A stretch of 64,000 bases of DNA, taken from positions 149,003,878-149,067,877 of the forward strand of contig OX328123.1 of assembly GCA_946811695.1 (NCBI GenBank), given 5' to 3'. The notes beneath the pieces are model-generated. The model had not been told where the DNA came from. It did not search any database and worked only from the letters and a program-made list of their open reading frames with translations. This stretch comes from Gonocerus acuteangulatus. Taxonomy: Eukaryota > Arthropoda > Insecta > Hemiptera > Coreidae. The translations under genes and the position numbers were made by a program. This document shows positions 57,401-64,000 of the stretch, piece by piece (the first letter of the stretch is position 1; each line of letters begins with the position of its first letter).

Positions 57401-59256
57401 TCATAAAGTCAAAGATCTGAGGGAGATGTTGGCAAACAGTGGTTTTGAGGAAGACATTGAGACTTCATCTAAAAAAGGACCTATGTTGTCACCCTTTTAC
57501 CCGCAACTTTGGGAGGAACTTGACAAACTCAACAAAACGTTAATATTTAAACAAACTTTTCAAAATAAACTTTCTTGAATCTAAATTTTTTTGGTACTTA
57601 CGTACTAGTTGCACCGATCTCGAGAAGTGGGTCTCGTTCAGGAAACGAAATGAGAACTCATGTGAAGCATTTCTATTGGTTCATTCCTATGGGCAATTTC
57701 ATTGGCTGTTCTTTCTTCCGTTTCAGTCGTTTCGTGTTACTTACTGATAGGTTTGTGTTTTTACAAGTTGTATTTATTGTTTCTTATTTCACTTCTTAGT
57801 GTTGTAGTGTTCTTTGTGCTGTTCTTTCGGCTAGGGAAATGAGTATTTGGAATTTATCAACGACTGAAAACGTAATCTTTTCAAGCAATGTTAAATTGCA
57901 TATTGGCCCATTTTCCACCAAAAAAACAGTGATCTATATTACCAACGAGTCGGAATAACTAGAGTTTCGATATAACCTTGAGCGAGCGGAAACACGTAGC
58001 AATTATGCAATTAACATAATTGCTAATGTTATATAACCTAGGAAACCAGTACTACTTTTGTTAATGGCATAATTGCTATGAGTTTCCGCTTGCTAAAGGT
58101 TATATCAAAACTCTGGTCAATCCAACTCTTTGATAATATTAATAAATGGTCTTGGTGCCATAAATGGTCGCCTTATTGCCTGATCCGGATCACTGACTGG
58201 GAGCCTTAACAGAAGCCACTTCGCGAGATCGGTGCAACTAGTACGTATGTCCATTTTTTTCTTAAGACAACTTTCAGATTATTACAAAGTTTATGGCAGA
58301 AATATTCGAAATCCTCAAATAAAATACACCTCTTTTAAGATATTATTGTTCCATTAAAATATGAAAATCACTGTAGCAAATTGTTTAAATCCCACTAATA
58401 ATTGATTACCAAATTTTTAACTAGCACGCTGAATTAACTTACCAGGCAGTAACTAGAGCCCAGCTCCAGTGATACATAACACAACTTAGTGCATTAAGTC
58501 CCCTGACTGAAGCCAAGTCTTAAGATAGAATCGTGTATTGTTATATTTATTTGAAGCCAGTTACAGTTATATTACTGCCCTATAATGCTCAAAGATAGTG
58601 ATTTAAATTAATTAAACCAGTTTATAATGCACAGGGCATGATTGACTGTCAGTGAGTCAATTTTCAAATCTTTAGCTTTAGAACGTAACTTGAGGTTCAA
58701 ATCCTATCCTAGAATTTTATTTTTTCATATTTTAGCGTTAGGCCTCCTCTGTAATGTACAGTGGTTGAATAATAACTGGCCTTTAAACTCAATGAATTAT
58801 ACAACAACCATTTTATGTTTTATTATTTTATTTGCAACGACAAAAATCCATTCAAATTTTGTATTTGTATTGAGATAAATTTAGAAAAGTCACACTTTAG
58901 GCATTTAAACAACAACAATAAATCCATATTGAATGCTTAAACTGTGACTTTTCTAAAGTTATTACAATAAAAAGACTTTAAAATGAAATGTTTCTTGAAT
59001 ATTCAGAGTACTGGTTGCAGGCTATGTTTACCGTATGTTCCTTCATATGAGTAAGGGAAAATCTTAGATTTAATGAAATGTCACAACACAGTCATTTAAT
59101 CAGAATCTAAAAAATACAATAAAATAAACAATAAATACCTTCATCAGACTCATCTTCGTGTTCTCCATCGTCGTCTAAGTCGTCATTATCATCATCAAAG
59201 TCATATTCATCCGTGGTACAATTAGAAGCAAAATACGAATTATTAAAATATGACAT
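44037..59256 (-). CDS. SUDS3: SUDS3/Sds3 ortholog, Sin3-HDAC corepressor subunit
   Basis: A nuclear scaffold protein of the Sin3-histone deacetylase complex: it dimerises by coiled coil and holds SIN3 and HDAC together (known for the family). Eight coding exons join with GT-AG sites: 59139-59256, 56681-56753, 55874-55987, 54311-54498, 52191-52394, 50076-50169, 44615-44699, 44037-44132. Phases match throughout, giving 972 bp and 323 residues, close to vertebrate SUDS3. Domains: acidic N-terminus (1-60), coiled-coil Sds3 region (65-165) with EKKAATKDLDEKVVELKEN, a basic TRKLRRRPNDPAPIPEKRR block (about 174-192), a SIN3-binding helix region after it, and a C-terminal domain with IEDGKLLYDRKWF and TSDASKMRIY. 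The start is the first Met of the acidic exon, in CAAAAATG context. BRMS1 relatives share the coiled coil, but the RRRPNDP and C-terminal motifs point to Sds3. No lesion seen. Confidence 0.94.
44615..44699 (-). CDS. SUDS3: SUDS3 exon 7
   Basis: Residues 264-292: FHRGQTVFVEGKDISKFPGI and ISAIGSEA. Acceptor TTTTCAG, donor GTGAGA. Separated from exon 6 by a 5.4-kb intron filled with mobile elements. Confidence 0.92.
44761..45013. mobile_element. Palindromic MITE in SUDS3 intron 6
   Basis: 253 bp; almost the whole length folds on itself. The ends are CTGTGGCTTGGTTCTAAAAG and its inverse, the same family as 39524-40158, with GGGCCAATGTCAA next to them. TA runs flank both sides. Confidence 0.88.
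45014..45075. repeat. (TA)n microsatellite
   Basis: Right flank of the palindromic MITE. Confidence 0.95.
45500..45720 (-). mobile_element. Decayed Helentron-like family A fragment
   Basis: Read on the minus strand, CAGAACTGTTTTTGTAGAGA and TTTTGTAAGCTTTTGAAT parallel the family A interior at 25480-25520. Confidence 0.45.
47202..47236 (-). ncRNA. Decayed hammerhead-ribozyme-like motif
   Basis: Minus strand: CTGACAA, stem GGCTAC / GTAGCC, then GAAACGTCC. The layout is that of a hammerhead core at a Penelope terminus, but the conserved CUGANGA reads CTGACAA, so the essential G is A here and self-cleavage is unlikely. Confidence 0.5.
47737..48259 (-). pseudogene. Penelope-like GIY-YIG endonuclease, frameshifted
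   Basis: The nuclease domain that in Penelope-like elements nicks the target for reverse transcription. Two overlapping frames: 48259-48041 gives KLKDPIPFEQTTRCVYQVPC, and 48096-47737 gives GVYIGETINDIHSRLTQHKR followed by ALAKHAIMQKHTFNFDDTKI. YIG and the following Arg/His-bearing helix are present. A one-base shift between VPC and VYIG disables it. The reverse transcriptase is missing. Confidence 0.9.
48271..48315. repeat. (TA)n microsatellite
   Basis: Remaining right half of the family B TA tract. Confidence 0.9.
48445..49239. other. Intronic stretch without recognised feature
   Basis: Part of SUDS3 intron 6. A 91-codon plus-strand frame at 48928-49203 shows no motif I know. Confidence 0.4.
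49240..49873 (-). pseudogene. LINE RNase H-region fragment
   Basis: Minus-strand frame 49873-49334. PPWTIKQPQINTELTKI is the linker before RNase H, and IHSAELTAIG is the RNase H Glu segment; the first Asp motif is degraded to a RWIKNDDSTS-like run. Downstream, 49310-49240 reads a GKALRGQAKEIVFNVYQYL segment of a different, unidentified protein. Confidence 0.65.
49880..50659. other. Intronic stretch around SUDS3 exon 6
   Basis: Apart from exon 6 (50076-50169), AT-rich with no recognised element. Confidence 0.5.
50076..50169 (-). CDS. SUDS3: SUDS3 exon 6
   Basis: Residues 233-263: a proline-rich linker, then DIRIEDGKLLYDRK. Acceptor TTTTCAG, donor GTATGA. Confidence 0.92.
50660..51115 (-). 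pseudogene. I-like LINE tail fragment
   Basis: Minus strand about 51112-51020 encodes NFDLPYSLTTLLSDRSQYIE, then LQYLKQIK, the extreme C-terminus of the same LINE group as 30479. The following minus-strand sequence to about 50660 is probably its 3' UTR. Confidence 0.6.
51326..51830. mobile_element. TIR element, 505 bp, in SUDS3 intron 5
   Basis: The ends are inverted: AGGTGAGATGCAAAACTCGT on the left and its inverse ending at 51830; a second inverted pair inside shares ATATCGTCGATACAAA-type words (51496 and 51734). No protein. The target duplication is unclear. Confidence 0.75.
52191..52394 (-). CDS. SUDS3: SUDS3 exon 5
   Basis: Residues 165-232: TRKLRRRPNDPAPIPEKRR and SNISYLLDEKDIEGDLKAI, the second being the likely SIN3-interacting segment. 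Acceptor TTTTTAG, donor GTAAGT. This exon is the longest. Confidence 0.94.
52425..52986 (+). mobile_element. Helitron-like non-autonomous element, 3' part
   Basis: Three tandem units of about 130 bp share GGTCTTGATCCGGGGAGTCT-type and ACCATTTGACCAA-type words and GTTTGTCTG runs. The 3' end is GCACGCTAGGTAACTGCTAG followed by T, which fits the CTRR-T end of canonical Helitrons. The 5' terminus is not clear. It lies in SUDS3 intron 4. Confidence 0.55.
52990..54310. other. SUDS3 intron 4, remainder
   Basis: No recognised element. Short frames on both strands lack motifs. Confidence 0.45.
54311..54498 (-). CDS. SUDS3: SUDS3 exon 4
   Basis: Residues 102-164: the conserved core of the Sds3 coiled coil, SEKKAATKDLDEKVVELKEN and EKRKIIETERVTMELSG. 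Acceptor TTTGCAG, donor GTAGTT. Confidence 0.94.
54870..55100 (+). pseudogene. mariner transposase N-terminal fragment
   Basis: The frame reads FKKLRSGEESLKCEEGHSC, then STVDNEQLKVLIMANTRKTT, the helix-turn-helix region of mariner transposases, and after a one-base shift ELAKELNLSN. It ends abruptly in a Helentron-like fragment at the shared CTTTCAAATTAG. SUDS3 intron 3. Confidence 0.82.
55090..55190 (+). mobile_element. Helentron-like family A interior fragment
   Basis: TTTTTGTACCAAATGTCATC, then AAAATCAGACCATTTTTGAG and GCGAACAGACAAATA match the family A segment before its TA tract. Confidence 0.7.
55186..55720 (+). pseudogene. pogo/Tigger-like element, 5' fragment
   Basis: It starts ACAGTGGAGTCTCATTTATA, a pogo-type terminus, and at about 55565-55695 carries the N-terminal HTH remnant: MSKKQEQNF, then (after shifts) KILKEVYENPKEAKIDLARQ and LPLSTL. 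The rest of the transposase and the right end are missing. SUDS3 intron 3. Confidence 0.7.
55874..55987 (-). CDS. SUDS3: SUDS3 exon 3
   Basis: Residues 64-102: start of the coiled coil, LYLDKLNAYRSQLNQLNEGT, then KVKKLEMQYKER. Acceptor TTTTCAG, donor GTAAAA. Confidence 0.92.
56098..56215 (+). mobile_element. Helentron-like family B 5' fragment
   Basis: AAAAAAGTGCGTCACACAGG, then AGCTGCATCACTAA and CATTCCTCAGAAGG, AATAATTTGTTTAAA. SUDS3 intron 2. The rest of the intron (56216-56680) holds a short TATA/CATA run and nothing else recognised. Confidence 0.65.
56681..56753 (-). CDS. SUDS3: SUDS3 exon 2
   Basis: Residues 40-64: TEEASETEIRRAEPINEVTD. Acceptor ATTTCAG, donor GTAAGT. Confidence 0.9.
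56754..57598. other. SUDS3 intron 1, 3' part
   Basis: No recognised element or coding motif. Confidence 0.45.
57599..58247. mobile_element. TIR element in SUDS3 intron 1
   Basis: The ends are inverted over about 32 bp: TACGTACTAGTTGCACCGAT on the left, ATCGGTGCAACTAGTACGTA on the right, one difference further in. No transposase. Target duplication not resolved because the end itself is palindromic (TACGTA). Confidence 0.82.
57961..58114. mobile_element. Small nested TIR element
   Basis: 154 bp inside the previous element. The ends AGAGTTTCGATATAACCTT and AAGGTTATATCAAAACTCT are inverted copies with one difference; next to them AGCGAGCGGAAAC and GTTTCCGCTTGCT also pair. Confidence 0.78.
58250..59138. 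other. SUDS3 intron 1, 5' part
   Basis: No recognised element. CTTTAGAACG-type and AAGTCACAGTTT words near 58880-58955 form a loose inverted repeat. Confidence 0.4.
59139..59256 (-). CDS. SUDS3: SUDS3 exon 1 (coding part)
   Basis: Residues 1-39: MSYFNNSYFAS, then an acidic run DFDDDNDDLDDDG. Donor GTATTT after GATGAAG. Ends in phase 1. Confidence 0.9.
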
Positions 59257-59794
59257 TTTTGAATTGTTTGCATCAAAAATGCAATTTAAAACCTCCAGTT
59301 ATTTTAAAGCTTGTAATCGATTCAAATATATCGATAGAGAAAGAGACCTGCTACCATAGATATAGAAAGGATAGATGCTTAACTCTTGAACTTCCAGTGA
59401 AGCACTCCTAAGATTCTGGCGGCCATTTTTCTAGCAATAAAAACATTGAAAATAATCCTTGAAAAGTTTATGTTGTTCCTTCTAGATTTTTTATCCAAAA
59501 TTATTTTAATTGTAGTGCAAATATGGTTATTTATGCACTTAAACAGCAAAGAATGGATCGGACATTCACTTTTATTCGTAAGTACCTACTACTTGACCAT
59601 CATATGTAGATTCTTTCTTCAAGCTCTACAAGTAACTTTTTCCCCTGAATAGTCACCAAATCCCCAACCTTAGGCCATTTTATATAAAAAAATAGTTTCT
59701 TTAAATAATTATTTATTATAAATTATTCTGCCTCTACCCTTTAGGGGATCAAATCAAATTTTGATTTGATCGCTAAAAATTTCATAAAACCCTT
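59257..59794 (-). promoter_or_regulatory. SUDS3 upstream region
   Basis: 5' leader and probable promoter of SUDS3 by position. No TATA box is obvious. AAAATGGCCGCC on the minus strand near 59418 resembles, but does not match, the YY1-type element found downstream of many housekeeping starts. Confidence 0.35.
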
Positions 59795-59985
59795 AAAAAT
59801 AAATTAAATAAGATCGTTTAGTTCATAAAACATATTCTATTTTGGGTGTAATAGCGTTAAGGTTGGCTAAAACTCTTCCAAGATCTAAATTGTTAGTATT
59901 CCATACACCGGAAATGGTCTCAGCCCCCCCCCCCGAAATTTTCCCAGCCCCCTCCGAAATTATTTTCTATATACGCCCATGGTAC
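59795..59985 (-). repeat. G-rich dispersed repeat family D
   Basis: Minus strand: CATGGGCGTATATAGAAAAT, AATTTCGGAGGGGGCTGGGA, an oligo-G run, and a body with GATCTTATTTAATTTATTTT, as at 17803. Confidence 0.7.
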
Positions 59986-60119
59986 GTTTGGGTTTTATAT
60001 GTTCTTAAATATTATGGAGTCCTTCTGGAATTTGATCAAATTTTGAACGGTAGATTCATCTTCTCGTAGAGATTCCTGTAAACATATGATATCTAACTAA
60101 TAGGTTTGAATTTTTTGGT

Positions 60120-60320
60120 TATTTTTTTTATTATATTTTTTTTAACGGCGTATCAACATTAGGGCTATTAACGCCGGGCTGTCTATAGGTTGCCACCCTT
60201 TTCTATAATGCCAACAGCACGTGGTCGGTCACCCATTCAAGTACTGGCCACGCCCGACGTTGCTTAACTTCGGTGATCTACGGGAACCGGTGCATTCAAC
60301 GAGGCTATGGCCGTTGGTGT
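60120..60320 (-). mobile_element. 5S rRNA-headed SINE (SINE3-type)
   Basis: The minus-strand head is a nearly full 5S rRNA: CCAACGGCCATAGCCTCG, GATCACCGAAGTTAAGC, AACGTCGGGCGTGGCC, GAATGGGTGACCGACCACG and TGCTGTTGGC, lacking about 10 bases before the last block. Then comes AGAAAAGGGTGGCAACCTAT, AGCCCGGCGTTAATAGCCC and a TACGCCGTTAAAAAAA tail. The 5S internal promoter is largely kept, so pol III transcription is plausible. Confidence 0.88.
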
Positions 60321-60359
60321 TTTCGTTATTGTTTAGAATTATTATAACCGCTAGTGTTT

Positions 60360-61331
60360 TGTGAAGAACAATCATTCACCGTACTTAGTGATTTAAGAAA
60401 TTTTGTTATACGGACTTTTGCTGACCTTTTATTCTTAACAAATTTTCGAGTGTCCGCTAACATTCTAATGATGGCATCAGTATCTGAACTGAATTCAGAC
60501 ATGACATGGGAAGTATTTTTCTCAACGAACGATATCTTTAGAAGTGATTTCAGCTGTGGGAAGGTTATGGGATAGTTATCGATGTTCTATTCGATGGAAG
60601 ACCTTGCTTCTTTGATGCTGAAATTACGTAAAGGTGTGATTTATTCAGGTGACCCTGAAGTATTTGTGATTAATGGATCTGAGATTGTAGCCTTCAGTTT
60701 AGATGGCGTTTTCTGTCTGGTGTAGGTTGTTGTCTAGGATTTCTGTTTTTACGTTTGATGAATTACGATTATAATTTTGTTCATTTTCACATAAATTTGC
60801 TATTTTCGGGTTTTCTGTGGGAATGGAATTTTCCAAAGCCTGTTGCTTCTTAGCTAATATGGAAACATTCTCGGCTACATTATTGATCTCTAATTCTTGT
60901 GCCTTCTTCGTCTCCTGCGGGATTGTGCTGCTGGTTTTAATTATTCCAGCAAGATTGTCGATATTTGAATCTTTAGTTTCTTCAGCTATTTGAATGGGTG
61001 GGGTGCTATAATTAGTAGGATAAAAGGAACTAGGTGCAATACGGTTAACGACTATTTGAGTATTGTCACATTTACAACTCATGTGGCCAAAATCACCACA
61101 TCCTGTGCATTTTATGTCATCCCCACCTAAAAATAGTCTATAATTAGATCCTTCATATTGGGTTAGCAAGGACGGAGGAAAGTCAATATTTTCATTTTTT
61201 ATGAAAACTTGCCTTCTTGAACTTATCACATGGGCGTAGTTCTTATTATTTAATCCCACCCTAAGAAAGCTGACACTTGTGAGAGTTGTTATGTTTAATT
61301 CCTTTAATTTTTTTTCAAATTGTGTCCGGAG
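60360..61331 (-). pseudogene. LINE ORF1 (gag-like) with zinc knuckle
   Basis: Jockey/I-type ORF1 nucleic-acid-binding protein, minus strand. The open frame 61487-60699 has 262 codons, but only residues from about 53 (QFEKKLKELN) are LINE; the earlier part is read from an inserted hAT end. A CX2CX4HX4C knuckle, CTGCGDFGHMSCKC, is at residues 127-140. Further decayed coding continues past the stop with NYPITFPQLKSLLKI down to about 60365. The N-terminus and ORF2 are absent. Confidence 0.85.
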
Positions 61332-61550
61332 TAGACATGCGCGCCGCGCCGGCGCCGCTACGCCACGGCGGGTTTTGAGTGGCGCGCCGCCGCCGAGCCT
61401 AGTCAGTCGGCGCGCCGATTTCGTTGGCAATACTGGACGAAAGGGTGTGTAGGTATGTGAGTGTACTGCGTGGTAACCTGCCGCCATTTTTGGCTTACCT
61501 TCTCTTCGTGTAAACGCTTGTGTGTTGTGCTATATGATTGGAAAAAAGCG
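61332..61550 (-). mobile_element. GC-rich hAT end, partial copy
   Basis: It starts TAGACATGCGCGCCGCGCCG and is closely similar to 15852-16011 plus 16686-16755, that is, the same element without the inner hAT. The right end is missing and no second copy of the flanking 8 bp is seen. Confidence 0.78.
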
Positions 61551-61654
61551 GTAAATAAAATAATTTTAGGTATATAAAAATGGTATTTAACTCAAAAAAT
61601 AAATCCACCTTTTGTGGGAGATATTTTGAAAACCTCGCAATTGAAGAGAAAAAC

Positions 61655-62615
61655 AAAAGTCTGACTCGCAGGAACTGCGTCATCTTAGCGCAGTTCCGTT
61701 CATATCCCTAGTGTCATTAGTAATGGAGTAGAAGCAGTTATTGGTAGGTTTTGATCTTTCGTGACAAATTTAAAATGAATCTCAAAGGGAAGGAAGATTT
61801 AAGGCTCCAAAACAGGAAACTGATAGTATTCTAAGCGGAAATGACTCCCCCTACCTTCTCAAGGTTTGCCATGGGAAACACTATTACCAATACGTTTCTC
61901 ATTTTCATACCTTATTTTATTAAAATATTAATTTTACTATTAAATGGGATTGAAAAAAACAATAACCAATTAAAACGTTTGGTAAGTGACAAAACAATGT
62001 TGAAAAAAACAAAACTAACAATTTTGAAGTTTGAAGCATCTATTTCTCGGATTGACATCGCCCCACCAAAAATTACATCTGAACCTTTTTTGTAAGGAAT
62101 TTAGTGAGCTTTCGAATTTCCACCTTCCACTTACCACAATTTTCCCTCGTTTTCGAGATATGTAAGATATACGAAAATCCCAAAACCTTTCAAGTCTGTT
62201 AATGAAATATTTTATTTCTTGTACTTCCTTAACTCCAAACGGAACCAAAATGTATCTACCTTAGTTTAGATGAATATCAAACGTCTGGACTAAGTTTGAA
62301 CTAAATTAATCATTTATGAGTACCCAAACTGAAAATTACTTTGGAAAACGAGGTGTTTTAATGTTTCTCAAAACGGGTACAGATATCGCTTTAAAATGGT
62401 TTTAATCGTTGTTCTACGTTAAGAAATCTATAAAACGAGTACCTGCAAGCATATGAACTCGAAAACGTGAACGTTACGATTTTTTTCGCGCGGATTTCGC
62501 TCCAAAAACCATCTTCCGGTTAACAGATTCTGCTGGTTTACGAATTCGACCTTTCAAATTAAGAAAAATATTTTTGTACCAAATTTCATCAAAATCGGAA
62601 TTTTTGAGACATCAG
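61655..62615 (+). mobile_element. Helentron-like family A, 5' and interior
   Basis: GTCTGACTCGCAGGAACTGC, ATCTTAGCGCAGTTCCG and TATCCCTAGTGTCATTAG start it; the interior runs to ATTTCATCAAAATCGG at 62600. The TA tract and 3' end are replaced by the next copy. Confidence 0.75.
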
Positions 62616-63045
62616 GTACGCGAACTGCGTCATCTTAGCGCAACTCCGCTCATATCTCTAGCGCCATAAGTTAAGGATACATACAGTTATTGGTAGGTTT
62701 TGATGTACCGTTAAGAATATAAAATAAAATCTCAAACAGAAGGATGTTTACGGCGCAACAACGATCACCCTGCGAAAACACTAAGTTTCTCATTTTCTTA
62801 CTTCCTTTTACGAAAAGACTAATTTTACTGATAATTTTAATTTAAAACAATCAATTAAAAAGTGAGATAAACAAACCGACCCCCCCCCCCCCCTACAAAA
62901 GAACAATAAAACCCTTTCGAAGTTTTAAGCCCTTATTTCTCCGATTGACATCACCCCATCGAAAATTTTTGAAGGACCATTGAAGAATATGTTTTTAGAA
63001 CCATTTTTGTAGAGATATTTTGTAGCGAACAGACATATATATATG
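62616..63045 (+). mobile_element. Helentron-like family A, second partial copy
   Basis: It begins CGCGAACTGCGTCATCTTAG immediately after the previous copy and runs to GCGAACAGACATATATATA. Contains a C15 run near 62880. The two copies are in tandem. Confidence 0.65.
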
Positions 63046-63350
63046 CTTACCATACGTCCCGGTATTTGTCTCTTGTCTCTGGTCCACCCGGGTTTATCAA
63101 TGTCCCGGAAACGGCTGTAATAAGTATAAAGTAATGGATTTAGTTTTTAAGAATCATTTATGAATTGTTTACTTTTCTACAATGAATGCAGTGCCAAAGA
63201 ATTGAGAACGATTGTAACTGTAATTAGAGAGCAAACGCAAGAACTAGCAAAAATAAGTAGCAAAATTTCCTTTTTTATTTTAACAAAGTGGGGAGACCAA
63301 CAATTTAGTGTTCCAGATCCCCCACTCCTGTTACTCGCTGCGCTTAATAA
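63046..63350. other. Stretch without recognised gene
   Basis: A 65-codon frame (63160-63357) shows no recognisable motif. Confidence 0.4.
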
Positions 63351-63352
63351 AG

Positions 63353-63450
63353 TCTGACTCGCAGGAACTGCCTCATCTTTGCGCGGTTCCGTTCTTATCC
63401 CAAATCTAATTTCGAAAGATTAAAATAGAAGCAGTTATTATTTTGTTGAG
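63353..63450 (+). mobile_element. Helentron-like family A 5' end fragment
   Basis: GTCTGACTCGCAGGAACTGC, TCATCTTTGCGCGGTTCCG and TTCTTATCCC, as in the 61655 copy. Confidence 0.65.
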
Positions 63451-63593
63451 AGGAGATCGTTGACCGTTGATGATGCAAGGTAGGGATTGTCCAGGTTCGG
63501 TCACTGCTACTTAATAATACATACCCCATATGTGTATGTATGTGGGCATATATATGTACATATGTGTGCGTGTATATGTGTATGTGTATATGC

Positions 63594-63596
<3 letters not shown>

Positions 63597-63665
<69 letters not shown>

Positions 63666-63668
63666 TAT

Positions 63669-63721
<53 letters not shown>
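63597..63721. repeat. (TA)n microsatellite
   Basis: TA tract with a few interruptions (ATTATATG, TAAATA). Confidence 0.95.
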
Positions 63722-63725
<4 letters not shown>

Positions 63726-63789
63726 AGGTATATTTACATAGATATGTGCATATATTAGTGTTAAATATGTCCTACTTGTATTTACAGCC

Positions 63790-63818
63790 CTGATGAAGGC
63801 TTGAAGTTCAAGCCGAAA
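63790..63818 (+). ncRNA. Hammerhead-ribozyme-like core
   Basis: CTGATGA (63790-63796), stem II GGCTT / AAGCC around GAAGTTC, then GAAA (63815-63818) and CGTCGG. All bases of the conserved core CUGANGA...GAAA are present. Helices I and III would be very short, as in the minimal hammerheads described for Penelope-like terminal repeats, so activity may need a dimer. Confidence 0.6.
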
Positions 63819-64000
63819 CGTCGGCACAATAAAACCATTTTTACGATAAAAGTAGGAGTGACCGAACCCCGACAGTTATTGTTTTGTTTCCAACAGTCTT
63901 GAAAGGTAGGATTTACAATCTTACCTGGAAGGGTCGGCATCACTAGAAACATTCCCGCTAGTTACAAGGTCTTGGAATCTTGGAACTCTATATTTCTAAC

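Larger units (their letters stand above)
63494..63875 (+). mobile_element. Penelope-type terminus with hammerhead motif
   Basis: It is bounded by inverted words GGTTCGGTCACTGCTAC (63495) and GTAGGAGTGACCGAACC (63854), a TA-rich centre (63597-63721) and a hammerhead-like core at 63790. No protein is encoded in this piece. Assignment to Penelope-like elements is by analogy with 47127-48270. Confidence 0.6.

Overview
The window is AT-rich eukaryotic DNA, most likely from an arthropod and probably an insect. This rests on one spliced host gene with GT-AG introns, Jockey- and I-type LINEs, Helentron-like elements, tRNA- and 5S-headed SINEs, mariner, hAT and pogo remnants, a Penelope-like element and more than twenty long (TA)n tracts. 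I cannot name the species from the sequence.

Only one host gene is convincing. An apparently intact ortholog of SUDS3/Sds3, a subunit of the Sin3-histone deacetylase corepressor, lies on the minus strand from 59256 down to 44037. Its eight coding exons join in frame at GT-AG sites into a 972-bp CDS (323 residues), inside 15.2 kb whose introns are full of mobile elements. Almost everything else is mobile DNA or its debris.

Layout: 1-9.6 kb holds old repeats, a palindromic mariner derivative with TA duplications, and a 5'-truncated LINE tail with a 14-bp target duplication. 11-15.7 kb holds Helentron-like family B copies, one inserted into another. 15.7-17.8 kb is a nested set: inverted repeat, then a hAT-type element with 8-bp duplications, then a second hAT. 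18.3-31.0 kb is one I-like LINE (endonuclease remnant, reverse transcriptase, RNase H, zinc-binding tail) split by a 9.2-kb foldback element. That element has a 9-bp target duplication and arms built from 160-bp repeats, each carrying a hairpin. 31.6-34.7 kb holds Helentron-like family A copies in inverted arrangements. 35.8-43.8 kb holds an RTE-like LINE remnant, SINEs, Jockey fragments and TIR elements sitting in (TA)n tracts. 44.0-59.3 kb is the SUDS3 gene. 59.3-64 kb holds a 5S-headed SINE, a LINE ORF1 cut by a hAT end, family A copies, and a Penelope-type terminus with a hammerhead-ribozyme-like core at the right edge.

The most unusual object is the foldback element at 20274-29501. Its outer repeat units mirror each other in the two arms, its interior holds only other elements and no recognisable transposase, and every intact 160-bp unit has a hairpin whose apex reads TAATATTAC, the nonanucleotide known from rolling-circle origins of CRESS-DNA replicons. 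Whether that match has meaning or is a by-product of a palindrome is open.
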